The position numbers were made by a program, and so were the translations under genes. The notes under the pieces were generated by a model, which was not told where the DNA came from, searched no databases, and was given only the letters and a program-made list of their open reading frames with translations. Positions 1 to 6,292 of a stretch of 9,691 nt of DNA are shown here, in pieces. Origin of the DNA: Polyangia bacterium (GTDB lineage Bacteria > Myxococcota_A > Polyangia > Polyangiales > Polyangiaceae); contig JAUILJ010000227.1 in the NCBI GenBank assembly GCA_030433055.1, positions 1 to 9,691 of the forward strand, given 5' to 3'. The stretch's first letter is position 1. Each line of letters opens with the position of its first letter.

Positions 1-867
1 GGCGGCGCGGACGTCGAGGACATCGTCGAGTACTTCGAGTCGGGGGGTGCACTTCAGGTCTCGGGCGACGCGAGCGCGGATGCCTGCGTCATGGGCTTCG
101 AGCAGGTCGAGTACCTTAAGCTTTGATTTCACGGTCGTGGCACCCAGCAGCTGCTTGTCCACCGCGTCGTCGTACGTGTCCAACGACAGCACGATCCGCG
201 CGTCGACCCTTGCCAGCTCCTCGACGTACTCTTCTTTGAGCAGCTTGAGCCCGTTCGTGCTCACCGTGAGGCGCCTGATCCCGGCCTCTCGAGACATGCG
301 CAAGAGCTCTGGCAGCTGTGGGTGGAGCGTTGGCTCGCCACCCGTGAAGTTGATGATGTCCAGCTCGTCGTGCTGTGCCTTGAGGTGCTCGAGGATGCGC
401 GCGAAGTCTTCGCGACTCAGCATGTGCGCGTCCTCGTTCTTGTTCACCGTGTAGCAGATTGGGCAGTCGAGGTTGCAGGCGCTGGTGATGGGGATCACCG
501 GCATGTACACCTTCTGCTGATGCGAAGCGCACGGGCCGCAGTCGTGAGGGCAGCCACTTTTTACCGCGCGGATTTCCCCATTGCCCGCGCGGGGAGGCGT
601 GTTTGGCGCGACGAACGAGAGGGCGTCCAGGTACCACTCGACCGACGACGCCACGAGGCACTCTTGGTGACCATGCTCGGGACAAAACTTACGAAAGTAG
701 ACTGCGTCCCCTTCGAACTGGATCTTGGCGTCAACCGAACGCTTGCACTGTGCGCACAAGCTCTTGGTCATCGAAAAGTACACGTGGCGCGTCGGCGGTC
801 GTTGAGCCGGCTCGCGTCCCGACTCGATCGCTCCCCCGTTGCCCGTGCCCGCAGTGTTCTGCGTCAT
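1..867 (-). CDS. Radical SAM enzyme, COG1964 / tetraether-lipid-synthase-like, C-terminus beyond window
   Basis: Reading the minus strand from ATG at 867 gives 289 in-frame codons running off the left edge, so the C-terminal part is missing. The start is supported by GGGAGGAA at 871-878. Seen: an N-terminal Cys cluster (C38, C41, C62 in a CPEHG context), a second cluster CPHDCGPC (C106, C110, C113), then the radical SAM motif CNLDCPIC (C131, C135, C138) and GGEP at 176-179. A short N-terminal ribbon, a CPxDCGxC block and then CxxxCxxC is the layout of COG1964 proteins. These include archaeal MJ0619/Tes, which joins lipid tails into tetraethers and carries extra metal centres besides the SAM cluster. 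The bacterial substrate is unknown; membrane lipid coupling is an inference. The gene follows the 970-2448 gene on the same strand after 102 bp. Radical SAM membership is near certain, the subgroup likely, the reaction unproven. Confidence 0.9.
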   Translation of the reverse strand, partial: MTQNTAGTGNGGAIESGREPAQRPPTRHVYFSMTKSLCAQCKRSVDAKIQFEGDAVYFRKFCPEHGHQECLVASSVEWYLDALSFVAPNTPPRAGNGEIRAVKSGCPHDCGPCASHQQKVYMPVIPITSACNLDCPICYTVNKNEDAHMLSREDFARILEHLKAQHDELDIINFTGGEPTLHPQLPELLRMSREAGIRRLTVSTNGLKLLKEEYVEELARVDARIVLSLDTYDDAVDKQLLGATTVKSKLKVLDLLEAHDAGIRARVARDLKCTPRLEVLDDVLDVRAA

Positions 868-884
868 GGCTTCCTCCCTCGTTT

Positions 885-915
885 CGCTCTCGGTATCGCG
901 CGTAGCCTGAGAGCG
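885..915 (-). promoter_or_regulatory. Hairpin in the leader of the radical SAM gene
   Basis: On the minus strand CGCTCTC (915-909) pairs perfectly with GAGAGCG (891-885). Two further 2-bp steps (GG/CC and TA/TA) lie inside, with single bulged A and C bases and a 7-nt loop, giving 11 bp in all. It ends 6 nt before the Shine-Dalgarno of the radical SAM gene and has no following T-run, so it is not a classic terminator. It could affect translation or protect a processed mRNA end; this is inference from structure alone. Confidence 0.45.
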
Positions 916-969
916 CAATTGTTGCTTGTGCGCGGACAAGGGCTGGATGTCGCGAGCCGTAAATCGGCC

Positions 970-2448
970 TTAGCCGGCGCGCATGCCGAGGTTCACGCCG
1001 AGGCAACCACCCATGAGCAGGATGGGCAGCAGGATGATGATGACCCCGACCATCGCGCGCTGAGGTTGGAACCGAGGAATCACCTCGTCTGCCTGCGGGT
1101 CGCCACCGAGGCTCCTCAGCTCTTGCTCCGCGGTCGCGATTTGACGATCGAACTCGGCGACGCGTCGGCGCATGCGCGCACGGACGCTCACCGATCGGAG
1201 GAAGGACAGCATCAGGGCTAGGGGGAAGTAGACGAAGAACGCGACGCCGATCAGCGTCCAGCCCCCGCCGGGCAGGTGCTGCTCGGCGTGGGAAGCAGCA
1301 TAGGAGAAGGCGTCACCCCTGGAGAGCTCGCTCGGTTCGTGCCGAGGGTTGTCGCACACCACGTCGTACACACTGTCGTCGTTGCGTGAGTACTGGAGGT
1401 GGGTGTAGGGCCCCTGACATCCAGCGCAGACTCGGGGGCAGAGCAGGTGGCTGGTCGCACCGCCGACCGGGCCCGTACTCGTCAGGCAGCCACCGGCGGT
1501 GGAGACGAGGGCGAGCAGCAACGCCCACCATGGAGCCCTGAGCAACGTGGTGAGCGCCACGAACAGCAGACTGCTGGAGTTTGCGCGGCTTGCCCGAGCC
1601 TTCCTCAGTTGCTGCTTGACTAGCCCCAGGCGCGCACCTGGGGCGAGCTGTTCGTTGCGGAGCATGTTGAGCTCGGACTCGTCCATTGCCACTGGCGCGT
1701 GCCCCATCAGCTCGGCTGCGTGCGCTCGAATGCCTTTGGCGTGAAGCTCGTAGCTCGCGTCGAGTGGAACTTCACCAGGAGTTCGCCCGATCTGTTCCAG
1801 CGCGAGCTGGGGCTTGCCTTCCAGGAGCGCGAGCCTTGCATTTGCCATGCGGAAAGAAGAGTCGAGCTCCAAGACCTCCGCGAACGGGTCGCACTCGCGC
1901 AGCCACGCCTGGGCGGAGTGCGCCTCCTTGGCCCGAATGGCGCACAGCGCGAGCTCGCAGCGGATCAGGTGCCGCAGGCCCGAGTCTTCAACCAGATCGA
2001 GCGCCGTCTCCAGTTTCGCGCGGGCCTCCCGCGGCCGCCCGGTCTCGCTGAACTTGGTGGCGGCCATGATCGCGACCCAGGTCAGCGAGCGCTGGTCTTC
2101 CAGGTCGCGCGGGCCTTGCTGCGCTCGCAGTCGACCCCAGAGCTGGGCGTACTCCGAGGAGGCCATGTGGGTGTGGACGTGCAGGTCTCGCAGGCGCGGT
2201 GGCGGCGCATCCATGTCGTAGATGTGACCGGGTACCGGATGATCGAACTGGGCCTTCAGGGCAGACAGCCGTGCAATTTGTTGGGCAGGGTTCAGCTGCT
2301 TGGGTGCGGCGCGGGGCCGAAGCTCGACGAGGTTCGTCGCTCCACAGTACGAGCAGCGCACCTGAGTTTGCTCGCTGCCCGCCAGGGGAGCCCCACAGTG
2401 GGCGCATTCGATCAGGCGTGTGAGAGTGTCGAAGGTCTGCTGCTGCAC
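970..2448 (-). CDS. Zinc-ribbon protein with helical middle and three C-terminal membrane helices, unknown function
   Basis: A 492-residue protein that I do not recognise as a named family. Seen in order: an N-terminal zinc ribbon (C15, C18, C32, C35; CAHCG and CSYCG); a helical, Ala/Leu/Arg-rich middle (about 100-290) resembling degenerate TPR or solenoid helices; a first membrane segment at about 303-322; a loop of some 75 residues with a second cysteine set (C337, C341, C344, C365); a second membrane segment at about 396-417; a charged, probably coiled-coil stretch at about 420-450; and a final membrane segment at about 467-486. The start is GTG with no clear Shine-Dalgarno, and a TAG stop lies 12 bp upstream in frame. 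The ribbon begins at residue 15, so a later start would destroy it. It precedes the radical SAM gene and may be co-transcribed with it. A membrane adaptor or regulator role is only a guess. Confidence 0.85.
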   Translation of the reverse strand: MQQQTFDTLTRLIECAHCGAPLAGSEQTQVRCSYCGATNLVELRPRAAPKQLNPAQQIARLSALKAQFDHPVPGHIYDMDAPPPRLRDLHVHTHMASSEYAQLWGRLRAQQGPRDLEDQRSLTWVAIMAATKFSETGRPREARAKLETALDLVEDSGLRHLIRCELALCAIRAKEAHSAQAWLRECDPFAEVLELDSSFRMANARLALLEGKPQLALEQIGRTPGEVPLDASYELHAKGIRAHAAELMGHAPVAMDESELNMLRNEQLAPGARLGLVKQQLRKARASRANSSSLLFVALTTLLRAPWWALLLALVSTAGGCLTSTGPVGGATSHLLCPRVCAGCQGPYTHLQYSRNDDSVYDVVCDNPRHEPSELSRGDAFSYAASHAEQHLPGGGWTLIGVAFFVYFPLALMLSFLRSVSVRARMRRRVAEFDRQIATAEQELRSLGGDPQADEVIPRFQPQRAMVGVIIILLPILLMGGCLGVNLGMRAG

Positions 2449-2454
2449 CGGCCG

Positions 2455-2464
2455 AGACTAGTCT
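2455..2464. promoter_or_regulatory. 10-bp perfect palindrome just upstream of the zinc-ribbon gene
   Basis: AGACTAGTCT is a perfect palindrome ending 7 bp before the GTG start at 2448. It overlaps the place where a ribosome site would be, and no good Shine-Dalgarno is visible. It may be an operator or chance; the length is modest. Confidence 0.2.
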
Positions 2465-2759
2465 GAAGCGTCGAACGAGTGCGCCCTAAAAAGCTCGGAG
2501 CCCAAGGTATGTCGTGTCGAGTGGGTCTGGGGGGGAGAGGCGCACTTCGGGTAACCCGCCTTCCGCTCGCGCCACGCCGTGGTCACGCCGAGACGTTCGT
2601 ATCCGCGCAGATACGGTCGGTGGCCCCCTCGAAGCTCGCGCTGGATGTCAAGTCTTCGCTCAGCTCGCCGTGCGATGAAGTCTCGATTCAAGATGCGGGT
2701 GGGCGTTGCGCGAGTGGTGTCTCTGGTGACCCAGGTCTGCGTGACGCCAGATGCCCATC

Positions 2760-2855
2760 GCACCGATGTGAACTCGCGCCGATGTGCACTCGCGCCGATG
2801 TGCACCCGCGCCGATGTGACATCGCGCCGATGTGAATTCGCGCCGATGTGAATTC
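2760..2855. repeat. Six-copy 16-bp tandem repeat (core GCGCCGATGTG)
   Basis: Six head-to-tail 16-bp units start at 2760, 2776, 2792, 2808, 2824 and 2840. The first 11 bases (GCGCCGATGTG) are invariant except for one G-to-A in unit 1. Variation is confined to positions 12-15 (AACT, CACT, CACC, ACAT, AATT, AATT), and position 16 is always C. There are no spacers, so it is not a CRISPR. The period is not a multiple of three, which argues against a protein repeat. It could be a slippage-amplified minisatellite, a family of genome-wide spacer repeats, or a multi-site protein-binding array. Confidence 0.9.
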
Positions 2856-2900
2856 AAGATCGCCAAGGCGGCACGTCGTTCTGCGCGTGGCACACCCGCG

Positions 2901-2921
2901 CGAAGTGCGATCCGTGCTTCG
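2901..2921 (+). other. Potential 9-bp RNA hairpin after the tandem array
   Basis: CGAAGTGCG and CGTGCTTCG can pair over nine positions (two G-U wobbles) around a 3-nt loop. A second, bulged GCGCG/CGCGC hairpin lies at 2883-2901. Nothing else marks an RNA gene here; in G+C-rich DNA such structures arise easily. Confidence 0.2.
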
Positions 2922-3118
2922 TGAACGCCGTTGCCGGCACGCCTTCGCCCTTGCAGCGCTGGGTGTCTCAGCTGCGTGGCATGGGCAGTGGTGTGTACGT
3001 TGTGAGCAACGGGTCGCGCGTGTGTGGGCGACTCGCAGATGACATGCTCTTGGTTGTTCGCCTCGGGTGGGCTTTGACTCAGGCCGCGTCGTGTGGTCCC
3101 ATCTCCTGCTGAGGAGTC

Positions 3119-3877
3119 ATGGGTGCGGACTTCATTGGATGGCGTGGTTGCCAACTCCAAACGGAGTTGAAGCCCGAGGGATTCCTCGGTCGGCTGAAGC
3201 TGCGCGCGTACAAGCGGCTGGTCGAGGAACGCGTACCCGAGGAGCGTCGCGAAGCGATCCAGATCACCGTTTCAGTGACCGGGCGCGGCCCTCGCACGCT
3301 GACGTATCCGGGGATCGTGCGTGAGGTCTCGAGCTTCGAGCGCGGCATCCCCGACTGCGCGAACTGCTCGTTGTCGGCGGGGCAGCCCCTCGGCTGTTAT
3401 CGCTATGTCACCTATCCGGTCGACGCGGTGTTCGAGCAGGCGTTGTTCGAGTTCTTCGTCGGACAGGTCGAGACGAAAGACACCATCTGCAATCAAATCT
3501 ATGCGGATTTGATCTCACAGCTCGAGGTCGGCGCTGGTTGGTATGCGCCGAGGGGTGAGCAGCCGGGGGCGCTTGCCGCGCTCCGAGAGCCCATCGAGCA
3601 CAACTGGATCGATGGGGAAGGCTCCGAGCACTATCTGGACAGCGCGATGCTCCTCGAGGTGGCGTTCATCTCCTTGGAGTCCCCCGAGATGCTGGTCGCG
3701 TATACGCGCTTCTGGATGGAGTTCTTGGAGCACGCGTCGCGTCGTTCCTCCCCGGACCTGCGCTCCGACTTGACCAACTCCCGCACCGTCGCGGAGGTTC
3801 AGCAAGTGTGCAATCTGCTCGCCTCGGTCACCCCGGGTGCCCTGGAGCAGGGCTGGGTCGTGCTGGCCGATAGCTGA
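3119..3877 (+). CDS. Hypothetical protein with conserved-looking cysteine block, unknown function
   Basis: A 252-residue soluble protein with no signal peptide or membrane segment. I do not recognise the family. The ATG start has AGGAG (3112-3116) only 2 bp upstream, a strong but tightly spaced ribosome site. Notable residues are an N-terminal WRGC (C11) and a compact block DCANCSLSAGQPLGCYRY (C80, C83, C93) followed by YPVDA. CxxC plus a nearby Cys suggests metal binding or a structural site. The C-terminal half is acidic and helical and looks like a folded domain. The gene stands alone after a long spacer and converges on the 3885-4991 gene with only 7 bp between stop codons, so the two transcripts probably overlap. 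Coding status is well supported by codon bias and start signal; the function is open. Confidence 0.8.
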   Translation: MGADFIGWRGCQLQTELKPEGFLGRLKLRAYKRLVEERVPEERREAIQITVSVTGRGPRTLTYPGIVREVSSFERGIPDCANCSLSAGQPLGCYRYVTYPVDAVFEQALFEFFVGQVETKDTICNQIYADLISQLEVGAGWYAPRGEQPGALAALREPIEHNWIDGEGSEHYLDSAMLLEVAFISLESPEMLVAYTRFWMEFLEHASRRSSPDLRSDLTNSRTVAEVQQVCNLLASVTPGALEQGWVVLADS

Positions 3878-3884
3878 TCGAGCA

Positions 3885-4991
3885 TTACTGCGGCGCCTCC
3901 AGGCTGCAGTACACGGGTTTGTGATCGAAGTAGACGGTGCCGGTGACCGCCGGTGCTCCCTCGCTCAGGCCCGCCGTGACGCAGCTGCCCACGAAGTAGT
4001 CGCTGATGATGTGGTCGATATTGAACAAGCCCCCGTAGGACGGTTGCGCCGTGGGTCCCACGTCGGTGACGAAGTGGAATCGGGTGCCATCCGCGCGCTC
4101 TGCCAGGTACGCCGCGCTCTCGTCGAAGTCGAAATTGCGTCCGGGATCGGTGTTCAGATCCCCGAGGATTAGGTTCCGGGATCCGTTGGCGGCCGGCGGG
4201 CTCTTCACTCCATCGACGCCAGGATCGATCTGTTGGAACACCTGCTGGAACTGCTGGAGCCGGCAGTCTTGATCCTTCTGTTCGATCCCTGAAGACCCGT
4301 GTACCAGCACGACGGTCAGCTCCCCGCCGCCTATCAGGTCCAGCTCCGCGCGCCCCACGCGGCTCCCGCCACCGCAGTCAGGGACTCTCGCCCCCGCCAG
4401 CGCGTTCAGGCACAGGTCCTGGTCACAGCCACGGATGGTCGCAAAATCTCTCCTTACGGCAATGCACTTGTCGGGCTTGTCGATGTTGCACGCTACGCGG
4501 TAGCCAGCGCCCAGCACGATCTGGGCCACACTGGGATCACCCGCTTGCCACGTCTCGCAAACGAAGCCAGGCTTCGCGTCTTCGGGGACCGCCTCGCAGT
4601 CTCCAGAGTAGAAGATCTCCTGGAACGCGATCACGTCGATCGCGGTGGCTGGGTCGGCGTTCAAGGTATCGAAGAAGTCTCGCGTATCGTCGACCACGCT
4701 TTGCCACGCCAGACCGTCGCCGTAGTACATATCGGAGAGCGCTGCTTCCGCCGAGGTGTACCCGTCGTCGGGCGGCTTGTCGTGACCAAGTCCGCCAGTG
4801 GTTCCGGTGTTGAACGTCATGGCGCGCATTGGGGGCGCTGTTTTCGCTACCTGACCGGTAGCCCCGTCGTCGCTGGTGCCGCAGCCGACCAGCCCTAACC
4901 CCAAAATTCCCAGCAATGTCCGCACCGACCCGAAAAAACCGCGCGGAAACTGTCGGAACGCGCTCCAGTGACCCAGGAACTGACCGCCCAT
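3885..4991 (-). CDS. Endonuclease/exonuclease/phosphatase-fold lipoprotein
   Basis: A secreted, membrane-anchored hydrolase of the EEP superfamily (DNase I, inositol phosphatase and sphingomyelinase relatives). Numbered from the ATG at 4991, it has a signal segment (about 24-36) with lipobox LVGC (C37). The metal and catalytic motifs follow in canonical order: TFNTG (N61), FQEI (E124), VHGSSG (H231), GDLNTD (D278, N280), IDHIISD (D326, H327, D331) and a final FDHKPV (D356, H357). All expected active-site residues are present, so it should be active. Many cysteines suggest disulfides in the periplasm or outside the cell. The frame opens as far up as TTG at 5027, with another ATG at 5012; I chose 4991 because GGAG (4995-4998) lies just upstream, though a GTG nearer the lipobox (codon 23) is also possible. 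It lies 46 bp behind the thioesterase gene, probably in one operon. The substrate (nucleic acid, phospholipid or phosphoester) cannot be told from sequence. Confidence 0.88.
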   Translation of the reverse strand: MGGQFLGHWSAFRQFPRGFFGSVRTLLGILGLGLVGCGTSDDGATGQVAKTAPPMRAMTFNTGTTGGLGHDKPPDDGYTSAEAALSDMYYGDGLAWQSVVDDTRDFFDTLNADPATAIDVIAFQEIFYSGDCEAVPEDAKPGFVCETWQAGDPSVAQIVLGAGYRVACNIDKPDKCIAVRRDFATIRGCDQDLCLNALAGARVPDCGGGSRVGRAELDLIGGGELTVVLVHGSSGIEQKDQDCRLQQFQQVFQQIDPGVDGVKSPPAANGSRNLILGDLNTDPGRNFDFDESAAYLAERADGTRFHFVTDVGPTAQPSYGGLFNIDHIISDYFVGSCVTAGLSEGAPAVTGTVYFDHKPVYCSLEAPQ

Positions 4992-5037
4992 GGACTCCAG
5001 TGTCCCGGACATTGGAGCGGCTGGCAATCGCTGCCGG

Positions 5038-5868
5038 CTAGCGGATCATGACGAAGGTCTGCTGGTTCAGGCCGAGGAGGGTGCCATCCGCCGTCCAGAG
5101 CTCGCGAAACTCGGCGCAGAAGCCGCCGTACATCGCCTCGGTCCGGGCGCGGTAGAACAGGGGGGCGTCCCCGTGTGCGGTCGGGTCCGCCAACAGCTCT
5201 GCGGTGTAGGTTAGCGTCGCCATCGGGCGCGGGGCGGCCTCGAGGGCGAAGGACGCGGGCCACCAAGCATCCAGGAGCGCGAGCACGTCCGCCGCGCTGA
5301 GCGGTGCGCGCGCCGTTCGGCTTCGGATCCAGCCGCTGGCCACGGGATCGCTGCCGCCGCTGAACGGCGCCGGGCCGACGGGACGAAACTCGAAATGTTG
5401 CGCGAACTCGGGCCCCATCGGTGCGCGCATGTTGACCACGTCCACCTCTGACCAGTGGGGTTGACCGCGGGGAGGTTCTGGCGCCCAGCCCGGCTGCTCC
5501 ACCCGCTGCCTACCGTACACCAGCGTGGCTTGCGCCCGCACCTCCTGCTCCTGCACCAGCAATGATTGCCAGGTGGAAACTCCGTTGCCGATGCGCAACG
5601 GGCTCACCCAGACATCCGCCGTTCCGCTGAGGACCGGAGCCGGGATGGTCGCCGTGACGGAGCGCAGCTCGCGCCCAGGGTCACTCTCCAGCTGATCGGT
5701 GGCGCGAGTCAGGGCTGCGATCACGTAGCCGCCGAACGCACCTCGGCCCTGCCGCCATCCTTCCGGGACCTCGAGACGGAACCCGTGCTGCGGCAACGAG
5801 AGGGGCTGGGCGCCGGTGAACGGGGCTGGGGTGGAGACCTGGGCGAAATCGGGGGTGCTTGGGGGCAT
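5038..5868 (-). CDS. Acyl-CoA thioesterase-like protein, TesB/4HBT_3-type double hotdog
   Basis: A 276-residue cytosolic protein of the length expected for two fused hotdog domains. The N-terminal hotdog carries GRGAFGGYVIAAL (42-53), equivalent to the glycine-rich start of the central helix in TesB-type proteins. The C-terminal hotdog has LDAWWPASF with D200 in the position of the usual catalytic Asp. The protein ends with FRELWTADGTLLGLNQQTF, close to the typical TesB ending. The family hydrolyses acyl-CoA thioesters; chain-length preference is not visible. The ATG at 5868 has GAGG about 5 bp upstream, and a TGA just upstream closes the frame. It leads a probable two-gene unit with the EEP lipoprotein and lies behind a paired-palindrome site (5926-5962), suggesting ligand- or stress-controlled expression. 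An alternative is a thioesterase-fold protein without hydrolase activity. Confidence 0.85.
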   Translation of the reverse strand: MPPSTPDFAQVSTPAPFTGAQPLSLPQHGFRLEVPEGWRQGRGAFGGYVIAALTRATDQLESDPGRELRSVTATIPAPVLSGTADVWVSPLRIGNGVSTWQSLLVQEQEVRAQATLVYGRQRVEQPGWAPEPPRGQPHWSEVDVVNMRAPMGPEFAQHFEFRPVGPAPFSGGSDPVASGWIRSRTARAPLSAADVLALLDAWWPASFALEAAPRPMATLTYTAELLADPTAHGDAPLFYRARTEAMYGGFCAEFRELWTADGTLLGLNQQTFVMIR

Positions 5869-5908
5869 GTGACCTCACATGGAGCAATCGCGAGAGGGGT
5901 CAACCGGC

Positions 5909-5914
5909 ATTCTA
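5909..5914 (-). promoter_or_regulatory. Candidate -10 box for the thioesterase-EEP unit
   Basis: Minus strand TAGAAT (5 of 6 to TATAAT) lies about 40 bp before the thioesterase ATG. There is no recognisable -35; at 17-bp spacing that position falls inside the downstream palindrome (5926-5941). A weak -35 overlapped by operator-like DNA fits an activator-dependent or repressible promoter. This is a sequence match only. Confidence 0.35.
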
Positions 5915-5925
5915 CCTACGGCCCC

Positions 5926-5962
5926 ACTGCAGGCCTGCAGTCTTCTGCTGCAAGCTTGCAGC
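5926..5962. promoter_or_regulatory. Paired 16-bp palindromes, candidate operator
   Basis: ACTGCAGGCCTGCAGT (5926-5941) and GCTGCAAGCTTGCAGC (5947-5962) are each perfect palindromes. They share the 14-bp consensus CTGCARGCYTGCAG. Their centres are 21 bp apart, two helical turns, so two dimers would bind the same face. A further CTTGC half-site follows at 5969-5973. They lie 58-94 bp upstream of the thioesterase start and over 300 bp from the 6293 gene, so they most likely control the former. TetR- or MarR-like repressors and similar dimeric regulators use sites of this size, but no regulator gene is present in the window. Confidence 0.6.
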
Positions 5963-6179
5963 GTCCAGCTTGCGAACTCGCCCGGGGACAGGTGCGCGCT
6001 GGTCAAGAGATTCTACGTGGAATTTGTTGCGAGAGGTAGAGTCGTTCCCGTGTGACGCGCTCGCGACGCTGGACCCGGGTCAGGGCCAGGACGCGGTCTC
6101 GGGTGATTCGCAGGGCTCGCGGCCTTCAGGGGAGTTGGAATCCTCTGACGAGGCAGGATGGCAGCGGTTTTTGGCGTGC

Positions 6180-6244
6180 GGAATCGAGGCTGTTTCGGTT
6201 TATTGGGGGTGCGATCGCCGAGTCTGGGAAGCTTCGGCGATTCC
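6180..6244 (+). promoter_or_regulatory. Competing inverted repeats in the leader of the Tudor-like gene
   Basis: GGAATCG (6180-6186) is perfectly complementary to CGATTCC (6238-6244). ATCGCCGA (6214-6221) is perfectly complementary to TCGGCGAT (6234-6241). The two right arms overlap, so only one stem can form at a time. The region ends about 50 nt before the ATG at 6293. It would be part of the leader only if transcription starts upstream of 6180, which I cannot show. Confidence 0.3.
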
Positions 6245-6281
6245 CCTTTACAGGGCTGCTGTCTTCCGGCCTGCTGGGGAC

Positions 6282-6287
6282 AGGAGG
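6282..6287 (+). promoter_or_regulatory. Strong Shine-Dalgarno deciding the start at 6293
   Basis: AGGAGG, a full match, sits 5 bp before ATG 6293. It decides against the in-frame ATG at 6158, which has no such site. Confidence 0.8.
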
Positions 6288-6292
6288 CGAGA

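Larger units (their letters stand above)
2449..3118. other. 670-bp spacer without a convincing gene
   Basis: This spacer separates the divergent genes starting at 2448 (minus) and 3119 (plus). Open frames on both strands here are Arg/Ser/His-rich, lack start signals and run through a 16-bp tandem repeat that rotates the reading frame, so I do not call genes. It holds a small inverted repeat CGTATC/GATACG (2598-2615), the six-unit array at 2760-2855, and a run of potential hairpins just after the array (2883-2921). No good sigma-70 promoter was found for either flanking gene. Confidence 0.6.
5869..6292. other. 424-bp divergent spacer with regulatory-looking structure
   Basis: This region lies between the divergent starts at 5868 (minus) and 6293 (plus). 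It holds two palindromes and a -10-like box near the minus-strand gene, and mutually exclusive inverted repeats near the plus-strand gene (see separate entries). The frame of the 6293 gene is open back to an ATG at 6158, but that stretch has no start signal and atypical composition, so I leave it non-coding. Confidence 0.6.

Noticed and set aside
322..1221. 299-codon plus-strand open frame
   Set aside because: It is the shadow of the radical SAM gene and the 3' part of the zinc-ribbon gene on the other strand, a common effect in G+C-rich DNA.
1699..2466. 255-codon plus-strand open frame
   Set aside because: It lies entirely opposite the zinc-ribbon gene, with no domain or ribosome site.
2479..2851. 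Forward open frames in the same spacer
   Set aside because: They have the same low-complexity composition, no start signal, and no recognisable domain.
2760..2855. CRISPR array
   Set aside because: The units are contiguous 16-bp repeats with no spacers, and there are no cas genes.
2458..3160. Reverse-strand open frames of 115 and 166 codons through the 2449-3118 spacer
   Set aside because: Composition is Arg/His/Ser-rich, there is no ribosome site, and the frames run through a repeat whose 16-bp period shifts frame; one also overlaps the start of the 3119 gene.
4992..5027. Longer N-terminus for the EEP lipoprotein from TTG 5027 or ATG 5012
   Set aside because: No ribosome site precedes either codon, and the added residues would push the signal segment further inward; GGAG precedes ATG 4991.
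6158..6292. 45-residue N-terminal extension of the Tudor-like protein
   Set aside because: It lacks a start signal, its composition is unlike the rest, and AGGAGG marks ATG 6293.
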